Positions 5,251-13,137 of a stretch of DNA of 34,350 bases are shown piece by piece. Each line of letters opens with the position of its first letter. Within the stretch, counting starts at the first letter, position 1. The stretch is from a virus. The position numbers were made by a program, and so were the translations under genes. The notes under the pieces are model-generated. The model did not search any database, was not told where the DNA came from, and saw only the letters and a program-made list of their open reading frames with translations. The DNA lies in the IMG/VR virus record IMGVR_UViG_3300044994_000109, positions 1 through 34,350 of that record; one strand, written 5' to 3'.

Positions 5251-5725
5251 GCGCCGCCCACACCATCGGGTCGATGTCGTTCGGGTCGCAGTCCATCAGA
5301 GCGCCCGCTTGCAGATCGGCAGATGTGTACCTCACAGACACCACCGCACGCCGCTTCGTCCTCGCCAACCTTCTCGCCTGTTCGATCGTCATAGACGGGT
5401 TGATCACACCCGACTCGACACCCTCAAGCAGCTCTTCACGGTTCAGCGCACGCAACGCGAACAGCGCCTGCCACGGTTTCGGCAACCTGGCCAGCGTCTC
5501 CGCTGGGAGTTCGCGGTAGGCGAGGTAGATCGCGATGAGCCGTCTGGCTGTGTCGACCGAGAACGGCAGCTCGTTGGTCACCCACGCGTTGAAACCGTCC
5601 GGGTCGGTCGAGCGGGCCTCGAACAACAGGCCACCGACCGTGAGCACCATGCCGTCGATCGCCGAATAGATGCGATCCCGGTAGTAGCTCAGGTCGTGGC
5701 TAGGTTTCACCACATGGAGAGCCAC
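5216..5725 (-). CDS. DUF3102-like phage protein
   Basis: This leftward gene of 169 residues stands alone between rightward genes. The segment DGFNAWVTNELPFSVDTARRLIAIYLAYRELP (about 43-74) resembles the DUF3102 pattern of phage proteins (glycine, Trp, then fS..TA..). A basic helix, IEQARRLARTKRRAV, follows, so DNA binding is possible. The start is probably GTG 5725; a TACGGT box at 5738-5733 lies 7 bases upstream, suggesting a leaderless message. GTG at 5710 would remove the 12-base overlap with the divergent gene. The 3' end overlaps the loader-like gene. Function unknown. Confidence 0.65.
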   Translation of the reverse strand: MALHVVKPSHDLSYYRDRIYSAIDGMVLTVGGLLFEARSTDPDGFNAWVTNELPFSVDTARRLIAIYLAYRELPAETLARLPKPWQALFALRALNREELLEGVESGVINPSMTIEQARRLARTKRRAVVSVRYTSADLQAGALMDCDPNDIDPMVWAALIRWMSLRASD

Positions 5726-6190
5726 AACATCGACCGTATCAGCGTGTTCGGCTACGAGCTGTGCTCAGTCTGCCAAACACCTGTCGTCATGGAGGTGTCA
5801 GCGCGCACAGGCGGGCGGTGCACGAAGTGTTGGGCAAGCACAACTGTCGACAGGACCAAAGTGCTTGAGGTTGTCGGGCTCGGCCGCCGCGCACGGGTCA
5901 CGGTTGGGGCGTCCACGGCGAAGAAAGACAAGCCGCCGGCGAACACCAAGAAACTCGCGGAGCGATGCAAGCACAAGGCGCTGCGACGGTTGCGGGCGCT
6001 GTTCCCTGACCTGTACGACGTGCTGCTCGCAGAAGAGCGCGCCAAGCACGGGCTTGAGCCGTGGCCGATCGAACGCGCAGCCGTCACCACAGACGGCCTT
6101 GACGCAGAGGCGACCTTGGCGTTCGCTGAGGTCTACCATGCGCTGAGCGAACGAGGAGTTGATGTGGATGGCCTTGTCGCAGGCACCTGA
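5714..6190 (+). CDS. Hypothetical protein with N-terminal zinc ribbon
   Basis: This 158-residue protein has cysteine pairs CSVC (about 16-19) and CTKC (35-38), likely a zinc ribbon. A basic linker follows, then a helical stretch (KHKALRRLRALFPDLYDVLLAEERAKHG) of a kind I associate with actinophage hypothetical proteins. It directly precedes the portal gene and overlaps it. A terminase small subunit is conceivable from position alone, but nothing in the sequence shows it. ATG 5714 lies 7 bases after TAGGTT (5701-5706), a possible -10 box for a leaderless message. The longer upstream frame is antisense to the DUF3102-like gene. Confidence 0.65.
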   Translation: MESHNIDRISVFGYELCSVCQTPVVMEVSARTGGRCTKCWASTTVDRTKVLEVVGLGRRARVTVGASTAKKDKPPANTKKLAERCKHKALRRLRALFPDLYDVLLAEERAKHGLEPWPIERAAVTTDGLDAEATLAFAEVYHALSERGVDVDGLVAGT

Positions 6191-7712
6191 ACTTCACAAC
6201 ATCGTGCGGTTTATCCCGCCAGGCAGCCACGCGCCCGCCACGTCGGAGGTGTTCGCCGCGGTCGGACTCGAGCTGAGGTACAAGCCAGATCGCGACTATC
6301 TCGCCGACACCCACGCTGCTTCGCTGGTCAACAGCAGGGAACCGTGGAAATGGTACGAGAAGATCGGCGAGGTGTCGTACGCGATCGCCCGATCAGCCCG
6401 CATCGCCGGCTACGCCAAACTCCAAGTCCGCAAACGCAACCCTGACGGCACCGCCGGCGACCTCGTTGATGACGAACGAGCCCAGGCTGCGTTGGGGCGC
6501 ATCTACTCCCCCTACGGCGGGCTGCGCGGCTTGATCGAGCGGTATTACACGCTCCGCAAGGTTCCAGCCGACATGCACCTGATCCGATGCCGCAACAACG
6601 CCGGCCAACCTGACGGGTACATGGTGCTGTCATGCGACGAGATGGACCTGACCCAGCTTGACAAGGGGATCATCAAGTGGTGGACCACCCCGAAGCCGTC
6701 ATCGTCGTCGCGAGGACGCCCACATCACGTCGTGCAGATCGACGACTACTTGGGCAGGCTGTGGACGCCATCGTCGCGTTGGATCGACCTGCCTGATTCT
6801 CGGCTCAACACACTCGACACCGAGTGCTTCTTGCTCTATGAGCTGACCGAATCGCTCAAGTCAAAAGTGCTGTCGCGCTTCGCCATGTCCGGTCTCATGT
6901 TCCTCCCATCTGAGATCAATGACGTGAGGGTGTCGAACGCTCGAGGTGAATCACGCCAGGACAGGTTCATGGATGTGCTCGCCGAAGCGATGGCGAGGAA
7001 CGTCGCCGCTCGCGACGACGCCTCGGCCCGTATCCCGATCATCGTCAGGGGTCCAGGCGCTGCTGGTCAGCAGATCAGGTTCATCACCATCGACTCCGAG
7101 CTGTGGGAAACCGACATCAAACTGCGAGCAGAACTGATTGATCGCATCCTTCAAGGGCTTGATGTGCAGCACCAGGCTGTCATGGGTGTCGGCGACACGA
7201 ACCACTGGGCGGCATGGGCTGTCTCCGACGAGGAACGTCGCATCACCGTCCAACCTGACATCGAAGCGATGTGTTGGGGGTTTGAGCGGTTGATTTTCAA
7301 CCGCGAGCTGCTCGCCGCAGGTGTCCCCGAGTCCAAGGTGTCCAGCTGGATGCTGTGGTACGACCTCAGCGGTGCTGCTGTCAAGACCAACCAGCAGGAG
7401 GACGTTCGCCAACTTTATGACCGTGGCGAGGTGAACGGAGCGGTGCTGCGACGCGTCTCTGGTGCGCTCGACAGCGAAGCGATGGATGAGCGTGAACGTA
7501 TCCGTTGGGTCGGTGTGAAGATGCTCGATCCCTACCTCGCCCTGTATGGCACCGAGGAGGACATCGACTGGTCCAAGGTCGGTGCAGGGCGCCGCCGTCC
7601 GGGCCCGATCGGCCCAATCGCAGATGAACCCAATGTCGGGCCGGGTGTAGGCAACCCTGGCTCACCAGACGACAACGAGACGGACACCCCAAGGTCCGAA
7701 CGGCCCGCATAG
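6168..7712 (+). CDS. Portal protein
   Basis: This protein of about 514 residues forms the ring through which DNA enters and leaves the head. It carries an actinophage-type portal pattern: an early WKWYEKIGEVSYAIARSARI segment, a mixed central domain, a long helical region around LLYELTESLKSKVLSRFAMSG and the QAVMGVGDTNHWAAWAVSDEE segment near the C-terminal third. The tail ends in a Pro/Gly-rich disordered stretch. ATG 6168 is nine bases after GAGGAG (6153-6158); ATG 6162 is closer than usual. The capsid protease gene follows after 9 bases. The terminase normally found just upstream is absent. Confidence 0.82.
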   Translation: MALSQAPELHNIVRFIPPGSHAPATSEVFAAVGLELRYKPDRDYLADTHAASLVNSREPWKWYEKIGEVSYAIARSARIAGYAKLQVRKRNPDGTAGDLVDDERAQAALGRIYSPYGGLRGLIERYYTLRKVPADMHLIRCRNNAGQPDGYMVLSCDEMDLTQLDKGIIKWWTTPKPSSSSRGRPHHVVQIDDYLGRLWTPSSRWIDLPDSRLNTLDTECFLLYELTESLKSKVLSRFAMSGLMFLPSEINDVRVSNARGESRQDRFMDVLAEAMARNVAARDDASARIPIIVRGPGAAGQQIRFITIDSELWETDIKLRAELIDRILQGLDVQHQAVMGVGDTNHWAAWAVSDEERRITVQPDIEAMCWGFERLIFNRELLAAGVPESKVSSWMLWYDLSGAAVKTNQQEDVRQLYDRGEVNGAVLRRVSGALDSEAMDERERIRWVGVKMLDPYLALYGTEEDIDWSKVGAGRRRPGPIGPIADEPNVGPGVGNPGSPDDNETDTPRSERPA

Positions 7713-7721
7713 GAGGCGGAC

Positions 7722-8951
7722 ATGGCAATGCGAATCCAGTACGGCAAGCGCCCCAAGAAACAGGACGGCTTCTACAAGCCTGTGTCGTTCCCGAACATGG
7801 CGACACTCGACAAGTGGACCAGCGATGGCCGCATGATCGAATCTGCCGGGTTCGGCACCCGCGACCTACCGCAACCGATCCGGTTGCAGTACGCCGACAA
7901 CGGCGGGCACTCCGGCTCTGTCCCGGTTGGTGCGCTGCACGAGCTGTCAGTCAACGAAGATGGCGTCCTGTCGGGCGCCGGATGGCTGATCGACACCGAC
8001 GACGGGCGCATGGCGGCGTTCCTGTTGCATACGCAAGCCCTGCGTGGGAACTCGATCGAACTCGCCGATGTTGTCGCTGACATCGACCTCACCGAGGACT
8101 TTGATCTGCGGATCAGGTTCACTGAAGCCAACTTCGCTGGCACCTGCCTTGTGGGCAGGCCGGCGTTCGGTGACGCTTTCGCTGAACTCGACGACGACGA
8201 GATCACCGCAGCGTTGGCAGATGTCGATGAGATCGTCGCCGATGTGTCGTTCACACCGACGTTGCTCGCTGTCCAACCCGACGAGATCGTCGCGTCAGGG
8301 TTGGTGCAGCCGTGGGCTGATTTCCACATTCCGGAAGCCGACCGGCCGACAAAGGTGATCGTCGACGAGGAAGGTCGCGTGTTCGGTCATCTCGCGCTGT
8401 GGGATTCATGCCATGACGGGGTGGAAGGCCAGTGTCTGGTTGTGCCCCGCCCGACCGACAACTATGCGTCGTTCAACAAGCCTGGCGTGTTGACCGAGCT
8501 TGGCATCGTCGAGACCGGCCCCATCTTCCTCACTGGTGGGCATCCACGCAAGCGTCTCGGTGACAGCGACCCGGTGTCTGCGTATGGCGGCATTGAGAAC
8601 GCGTGGGCTGATGTTCGTGTTATCCCAGGACGGTTCGGCCCGTGGCTCTCTGGTCGTGTGCGCCCTGGCGTGTCCGACGATCAGGTGTATGCCGCTCGAG
8701 CGTCCAGAGTTTCTGGCCATTGGGTGAGAGGCCGGTTGAAGGCGATCGTGTCGGTGAACGCGGAAGGATACGACGTTCCTGGCAGCGGCTTCTCTGTTCG
8801 CACCGAAGGGGATCAGGTGACCGAGTTGGTTGCTTCCTTCCCGCCGTGCGCTAATGAAGCGGAAACGCCAGAGAGCCCTGTAAGCAACGATGTTTTGCTT
8901 GAAACGCGTCGTGACGTTCTGCGTCTGCAACTCGACATGCTCGATGGATAA
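7722..8951 (+). CDS. Capsid maturation (prohead) protease, two-part
   Basis: In this 409-residue protein the N-terminal half fits the U35/HK97-type prohead serine protease: HSGSVPVG (His63) and ALRGNSIELADV (Ser111) supply the expected His and Ser. The C-terminal half (200-390) has the GHLALWDSCHDGV segment and the RPGVSDDQVYAARASRVSGHW region seen in the larger actinophage capsid proteases. The enzyme would cleave scaffold and capsid arms during head assembly. A strong ribosome site (AGGAGG) precedes ATG 7722. The fused arm of the next gene's product is its likely substrate. Confidence 0.82.
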   Translation: MAMRIQYGKRPKKQDGFYKPVSFPNMATLDKWTSDGRMIESAGFGTRDLPQPIRLQYADNGGHSGSVPVGALHELSVNEDGVLSGAGWLIDTDDGRMAAFLLHTQALRGNSIELADVVADIDLTEDFDLRIRFTEANFAGTCLVGRPAFGDAFAELDDDEITAALADVDEIVADVSFTPTLLAVQPDEIVASGLVQPWADFHIPEADRPTKVIVDEEGRVFGHLALWDSCHDGVEGQCLVVPRPTDNYASFNKPGVLTELGIVETGPIFLTGGHPRKRLGDSDPVSAYGGIENAWADVRVIPGRFGPWLSGRVRPGVSDDQVYAARASRVSGHWVRGRLKAIVSVNAEGYDVPGSGFSVRTEGDQVTELVASFPPCANEAETPESPVSNDVLLETRRDVLRLQLDMLDG

Positions 8952-8954
8952 CTG

Positions 8955-8985
8955 TTGACCTTGCTAGGTAAACAAAGTCCATGAT
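8955..8985 (+). promoter_or_regulatory. Possible promoter for the major capsid gene
   Basis: TTGACC (8955-8960) and CATGAT (8980-8985) are 19 bases apart in the only real gap between the protease and capsid genes. A GTTGAC/GTCAAC inverted pair (8954-8959, 8987-8992) brackets it. The boxes resemble those at 3945-3974, but the spacing is long, so this is weak. Confidence 0.3.
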
Positions 8986-9020
8986 TGTCAACCAGAAGGC
9001 CAGACACCCAGGAGGCGGCT

Positions 9021-10688
9021 ATGTGGCCCGAAATCCCAAGTGACATCAACGCCTTGAGCGCTGCGGAGCTTCGCGCTCTCGCCAAGGCGATCAAGGCGAC
9101 TGCGAAGGAGCGCCTGGAAGGACAGCTCAGCGAGGAGTCGCTGGCCGAGGTTCGCTCCAAAGTTGACGAAGCCAAGAGGCTGCTCGCTGCGGCCGACGCT
9201 CGCGACGCTGCCGAAGCCGAACGCGCCGCTCTGCTCGCAGAGGTTGCCGAGCCCGAGGCTGAACCCGACCCTGAGCCAGAGGCCGAGGCCGAGGCTGAGG
9301 CCGAGGCTGAGGCTGAGGCTGAGCCCGAGGCGGCTGAACTTTCGACCACCACCCCCACCACGGAGGCACCCGAAGTGACTGCGAACAGCACGCCCCCTCC
9401 CACCTCGCTCGCCCCGGCGCCTAAGGTGGAACCCCAGGGCTTCACCCCATCAAAGCTGCTTGCCCGCGATGGCGTGGCTGGGAAGCGGGCCGGCGAGGAG
9501 TTCACATCGTGGACAGAACTTGCCGCCGCCGTCATGGAGAAGGCAGCCAGCCTGCGGCACAACACCTCCGAGAAGTTCGAGGTCGCCTACATCCCCGCCC
9601 GCTTCCCTGAGGGCTCACAGCTCACCGCGGACCCGCTGTTCAACCTGCGGCTGTTCGAGTACGACGAGATCCGTGCCGAGATGTGCGCCCCACCCATCCC
9701 CCTGTACGACCTGGCGTGCGAGAACACGCTGCGCCGGCCGGTGAAGGCGTCGTTGCGACCCTTCCAGCCCGATCAGCGTGGAGCGGTGTCGGTGTACCCG
9801 TCACCGAGCCTCAGTGACATCACCACCGGCTTCGGCCAGTGGACCAACACCCAAGACTCGAACCCCAACGCCGTGAAGGAGGCGTGCCAGACCATCGAGT
9901 GCGCCACCCCTGAGGTGTACCGCCTCTACGGCGTGTACCGATGCCTCACGGTGAAGAACCTGCTCGCGATGACGTTCCCAGAGCTGGTTGAGGCGTATCT
10001 GAACCGGCTCGGCGCCGCTCACGCCCGTCTCGGTGAGACGCTGCTGCTCGAGGGCATGGCGAACGGTGCGAACACGGTTGTTGCCCCGTCGCTCGGCTAC
10101 AACGCCACCACCACGGTCACGTCAACGATCCTCAACTACCTGGCTCTCTACCAGGAGCAGCAGCGGTGGGATTTGCCTGGCTTGATGCGCGCCTGGTTGC
10201 CACGGTGGGTGCTGCTGGCGATGAAGATGGATGTGATCCGCCGTCGTCGCACCGATGGGAACCCGGTGTCGGTTCCGAGCGACGAGCAGATCGTGACGAT
10301 GTTCCGCAACGTCGGTGTGGAGCCGACGTTCTTCATCGACACCCCGTCGTGGGCCACCCCGGTCCCGGCTGTCGCCACTGGCGGTTCGTTGAACTTGCTC
10401 CCCACGTCGGTGGAGATCTTGATCGCCCCGCCCGACAAGTTCGCTGTGATGGATCGCGGTGAGCTGGCGATCGGCGTCACCGGGAACAACATCTACCGCG
10501 ACAACCAGTCGAACGCCCGCAACGAGTTCACGTTCTTCTTCGAGAACTTCGAGGCGCCGATCGACACCACTTCCTGCCCGGCTGACATCCTTGAGATCCC
10601 CGGCCTCTGCTGGAACGGTGTCCAGATCGACGACGTGGTGATCAACTGCGAAGGCGGCGACTACCTTGGGGTCGGCTCAGGCGCCTGA
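9021..10688 (+). CDS. Major capsid protein with fused scaffold-like N-terminal arm
   Basis: The product has 555 residues. Residues 1-75 are charged and helical, probably a coiled-coil scaffold or delta domain. Residues 76-107 are an acidic Glu-Pro/Glu-Ala repeat, 108-140 a Thr/Pro linker, and 140-555 the predicted HK97-fold capsid domain with a long central helix (FPELVEAYLNRLGAAHARLGETLLLEG) and a capsid-like C-terminal region. ATG 9021 follows AGGAGG at five bases; an upstream TTG in the same frame has no such site. Fusion means each subunit carries its own scaffold, expected to be removed by the protease encoded upstream. A stable hairpin follows the stop. Confidence 0.82.
   Translation: MWPEIPSDINALSAAELRALAKAIKATAKERLEGQLSEESLAEVRSKVDEAKRLLAAADARDAAEAERAALLAEVAEPEAEPDPEPEAEAEAEAEAEAEAEPEAAELSTTTPTTEAPEVTANSTPPPTSLAPAPKVEPQGFTPSKLLARDGVAGKRAGEEFTSWTELAAAVMEKAASLRHNTSEKFEVAYIPARFPEGSQLTADPLFNLRLFEYDEIRAEMCAPPIPLYDLACENTLRRPVKASLRPFQPDQRGAVSVYPSPSLSDITTGFGQWTNTQDSNPNAVKEACQTIECATPEVYRLYGVYRCLTVKNLLAMTFPELVEAYLNRLGAAHARLGETLLLEGMANGANTVVAPSLGYNATTTVTSTILNYLALYQEQQRWDLPGLMRAWLPRWVLLAMKMDVIRRRRTDGNPVSVPSDEQIVTMFRNVGVEPTFFIDTPSWATPVPAVATGGSLNLLPTSVEILIAPPDKFAVMDRGELAIGVTGNNIYRDNQSNARNEFTFFFENFEAPIDTTSCPADILEIPGLCWNGVQIDDVVINCEGGDYLGVGSGA
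9246..9341 (+). repeat. GAG-GCY tandem repeat encoding the Glu-Ala tract
   Basis: About 16 near-identical six-base units (GAG followed by GCC, GCT or CCC) encode the acidic EPEAEA stretch of the capsid scaffold arm. Such simple repeats tend to change length between relatives by slippage. Confidence 0.75.
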
Positions 10689-10714
10689 CCCCTAGTCGGA
10701 ACAACAACTCCACG

Positions 10715-10748
10715 GAGGGGGATGGCCTACACTCGGGCCATCCCCCTC
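10715..10748 (+). terminator. Hairpin after the major capsid gene
   Basis: Perfect 13-base arms GAGGGGGATGGCC (10715-10727) and GGCCATCCCCCTC (10736-10748) close an 8-base loop. It starts 26 bases after the capsid stop and ends 26 bases before the next start. There is no U-tract, so it may be a partial terminator or an RNA-stabilising stem that raises capsid expression over downstream genes. Confidence 0.72.
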
Positions 10749-10774
10749 ATAGGTTCTCACGGTAAGGAGCGCAC

Positions 10775-11653
10775 ATGGCGACAGGTCTCGAGGTTGAGGT
10801 GAAGATCCCGACGCCGGCGACTCGCCCTGTTGGCCTGTTGACGCAGACCGCTCAAAGGATCCCCAACGACCAGTTGTCGGTGGCGGGTGTCAACCGCATC
10901 GGTGCGGGGGTGAGTTTCGTCCCGTGGGGTTGTGACCCGTTGACGGGCGTGGCTGCGGAGCTGTGTGACGACCAGGACCGCCCGGTCGGCTCCCTGCCCG
11001 AGTGGTTGACGCAACCTTCGTTCACTGTTGTCGACGGGTTGTCGTGCTCGACGCTGTGGGGTGTCGACGACATGCTCGACGAGCGTGTGCTGTCCAGGCT
11101 CAGGACCAGGGTGTCATCGGTGTTCGGCAGAGAACTGATCGACGGGGCCCTGTCGGGCGGCATCTCTCTCGCGTCGCAAGCTGTTGTGCTGTCGGCGACC
11201 GCTGGCTCTGTGCAGCAGCAGCTCTACCATCTCGAGGGGTTCCTCGCTGACACGCTTCGTGGCGAGCAGGGGATGATCCACGTTCCACCGGAGATCCTGC
11301 ATCTTCTGGTGAACACGGCGGGTTTCATGATCACCGATGGGGTCGTGTTGACACCAACGGGCCACATCGTCGTCGCCGACGCCGGCTACTCCACGTTCAT
11401 CGGCGACATCTCCCCCAATGGGCAGTCGGCGGGGCCTGGCGAGTTCTGGATCTACGCGTCCGGCCCGGTACTGTGGGCGGCGACAGACCCAACTCTGGTT
11501 GCGGGCAGGGACCACACCACGATTGACACGACCAGGAACGCGAGAGAGCGTCTCGGTGAGCTTCTCGGGTTGGTGTTGTTCGATCCGTGCTCGGTGGCCG
11601 CGGTGAAGGTTGATCTGTCTCCTGCTGGTGGTGTCGACGGCGGAGGCTCCTGA
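10775..11653 (+). CDS. Putative virion protein between capsid and fibre genes
   Basis: This 292-residue product begins MATGLEVEVKIPTPATR after a good ribosome site (AAGGAG). It has a central part with SVQQQLYHLEGFLADTLRGE and GMIHVPPEILHLLVNTAG, then TPTGHIVVADAGYSTFIGDISPNG and FWIYASGPVLWAA. I recall similar patterns in actinophage proteins encoded beside the capsid gene, but their exact role is not something I can assign. It could be a minor capsid, decoration or fibre-anchoring protein. The stop overlaps the fibre start (TGATG), implying coupled translation. Confidence 0.6.
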   Translation: MATGLEVEVKIPTPATRPVGLLTQTAQRIPNDQLSVAGVNRIGAGVSFVPWGCDPLTGVAAELCDDQDRPVGSLPEWLTQPSFTVVDGLSCSTLWGVDDMLDERVLSRLRTRVSSVFGRELIDGALSGGISLASQAVVLSATAGSVQQQLYHLEGFLADTLRGEQGMIHVPPEILHLLVNTAGFMITDGVVLTPTGHIVVADAGYSTFIGDISPNGQSAGPGEFWIYASGPVLWAATDPTLVAGRDHTTIDTTRNARERLGELLGLVLFDPCSVAAVKVDLSPAGGVDGGGS

Positions 11654-13137
11654 TGGTGTTGCCTCCGAATCGTCGTGACATGATCAAGGTGCGCGGTTGG
11701 ACCGCCGCTGAATGGTCATTCACCAACCCTGTGCTCGCCGCTCGCGAACCCGGTTACGCAGTTGATACCGGTGTGCTGAAGATAGGTGACGGGGTGACCC
11801 CATGGAACTCGCTGCCGGCGATCAACAGTGGCGGTGGTTCTGGGTGGCCGCTGACGCAAGATGTGTCTGGCGACGGGTATGGGATCAGTGATCTGTCGTC
11901 GCTGGATGTCGTGTTCAGGGTGTCGGAGGACGGCACAACTGACATCAACACTGGTGGCGGTGGCGTCGCCTGTGGGAGACTGAACGTGTCCGGTGGTGGT
12001 TCCGGTGAGTTTCAGGTGGGTTCCGGCGGACTGGTTGCGGGTGATGTTGTCTCGTCTGGCGCAGGCTCATCGTCTGAGATTCGAGCATTCTCGGCTGGTT
12101 CATCAACCGGTCGCGCGCAATCCACCAATAGTGGATCCGCAAAGCTGGAAGCAGTTGTCGGCTTCTCTGCGGGACTGGCTCAAGCGGGTGGCATTGGTTC
12201 GACAGCTTTCATCAAAGCCGATTCCGGTTCTGTTGTTGGCGGATATGCCAATGCAACCAACGGTGGTGTAGCGCATATCTACGCCGACCAGCCAGGCGGT
12301 GCGTTTGGCCAGTGTTTCGCCAACAGCGGTTCGGCTGCTGTTTATAACAGCTGCGACGGGGGTTTAGCAACCGGGTATTCATACAGTGGCGCTGGTGGCT
12401 CCACGTCGGTCAAATCGCTTGGTAAGGGATCGTTCGCAAATGGGTATGGGTACAGCGTTGGTGGGATCGCCACAGTCAACGCGGTCTCTTTGGGGACGTT
12501 CGCAACCGGGTACGCGTGCGGCACCAACGGCGGTTTTGGGTCCGTGGAAGCATCCACCTCGGGGTCATCAGCGTTCGGGTATGCGTACGGCTACGGCTCC
12601 AGTATTGTGGCACTTAAGGCGGTTGCGCCTGGGTCGTCAGTGTCTGGGTGTGCGTATGGCATTGATGGTGTTGTTGTGTTTCAAGCATCAGGCGCGGGTT
12701 CTTCGGCGTTTGGGTGTGCTTTCAGTTACAATGGGAACACGACAATCGACTCGTCTGGCTACGGCAGTTTCGCTTTCGGTTACACGTACGCTTACGGCAA
12801 TGGGTCTGCGATAGTGGAATCGTCCGGTCCGGGGGCGTTCGCTGGTGGTGCGGCACAGTCAAACTCCACCTTCTCTCAGATCGAAGCATCCGGTTTGGGC
12901 TCGTTTGCTTTCGGGAGCGCAGACGAAGGTGAATCGATCCTTGCTCAACAGACCAACGCAGTCCAGTTCGGCCCTGGGGTGAACAACCGCGCTGACTCAC
13001 TGAAGGTTGGTGACGGTGGCTTGTGGTTGATGGGGAAGGCAGGAACTCCCCCTTCGCCCACGAACGGGATGATATGGGTTGACGGTTCAGGCAACGTTGT
13101 CATCCATTCCGGCGGCGTCTCGGTCGTCATCGCATGA
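11653..13137 (+). CDS. Repeat-rich fibre/adhesin with Mtd_N-like N-terminus
   Basis: In this 494-residue protein residues 12-57 (WTAAEWSFTNPVLAAREPGY, then KIGDGVTPWNSLP) match the Mtd N-terminal domain that anchors phage receptor-binding proteins. Residues 100-425 consist of about 14 repeats of 21-23 residues with the consensus GxGSxAxGYAYxxxGxxxVxAS, rich in Gly, Ser and Tyr, likely a beta-roll or beta-helix like YadA/Hia stalks. The C-terminus is a short beta segment. The gene lies in the head region rather than at the tail tip, so it may be a head fibre. Its stop overlaps the sulfotransferase start (ATGA). Confidence 0.78.
   Translation: MVLPPNRRDMIKVRGWTAAEWSFTNPVLAAREPGYAVDTGVLKIGDGVTPWNSLPAINSGGGSGWPLTQDVSGDGYGISDLSSLDVVFRVSEDGTTDINTGGGGVACGRLNVSGGGSGEFQVGSGGLVAGDVVSSGAGSSSEIRAFSAGSSTGRAQSTNSGSAKLEAVVGFSAGLAQAGGIGSTAFIKADSGSVVGGYANATNGGVAHIYADQPGGAFGQCFANSGSAAVYNSCDGGLATGYSYSGAGGSTSVKSLGKGSFANGYGYSVGGIATVNAVSLGTFATGYACGTNGGFGSVEASTSGSSAFGYAYGYGSSIVALKAVAPGSSVSGCAYGIDGVVVFQASGAGSSAFGCAFSYNGNTTIDSSGYGSFAFGYTYAYGNGSAIVESSGPGAFAGGAAQSNSTFSQIEASGLGSFAFGSADEGESILAQQTNAVQFGPGVNNRADSLKVGDGGLWLMGKAGTPPSPTNGMIWVDGSGNVVIHSGGVSVVIA

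Noticed and set aside
9163-9378. Capsid-region Glu-Ala repeat as a CRISPR or origin iteron
   Set aside because: The six-base unit keeps the reading frame and encodes a uniform acidic peptide, so coding-level repetition explains it.
11653-13137. A diversity-generating retroelement associated with the Mtd-like fibre
   Set aside because: Mtd proteins are known targets of such elements, but I see no reverse transcriptase and no template/variable repeat pair in the window, and the fibre lacks a C-type-lectin-like variable end.
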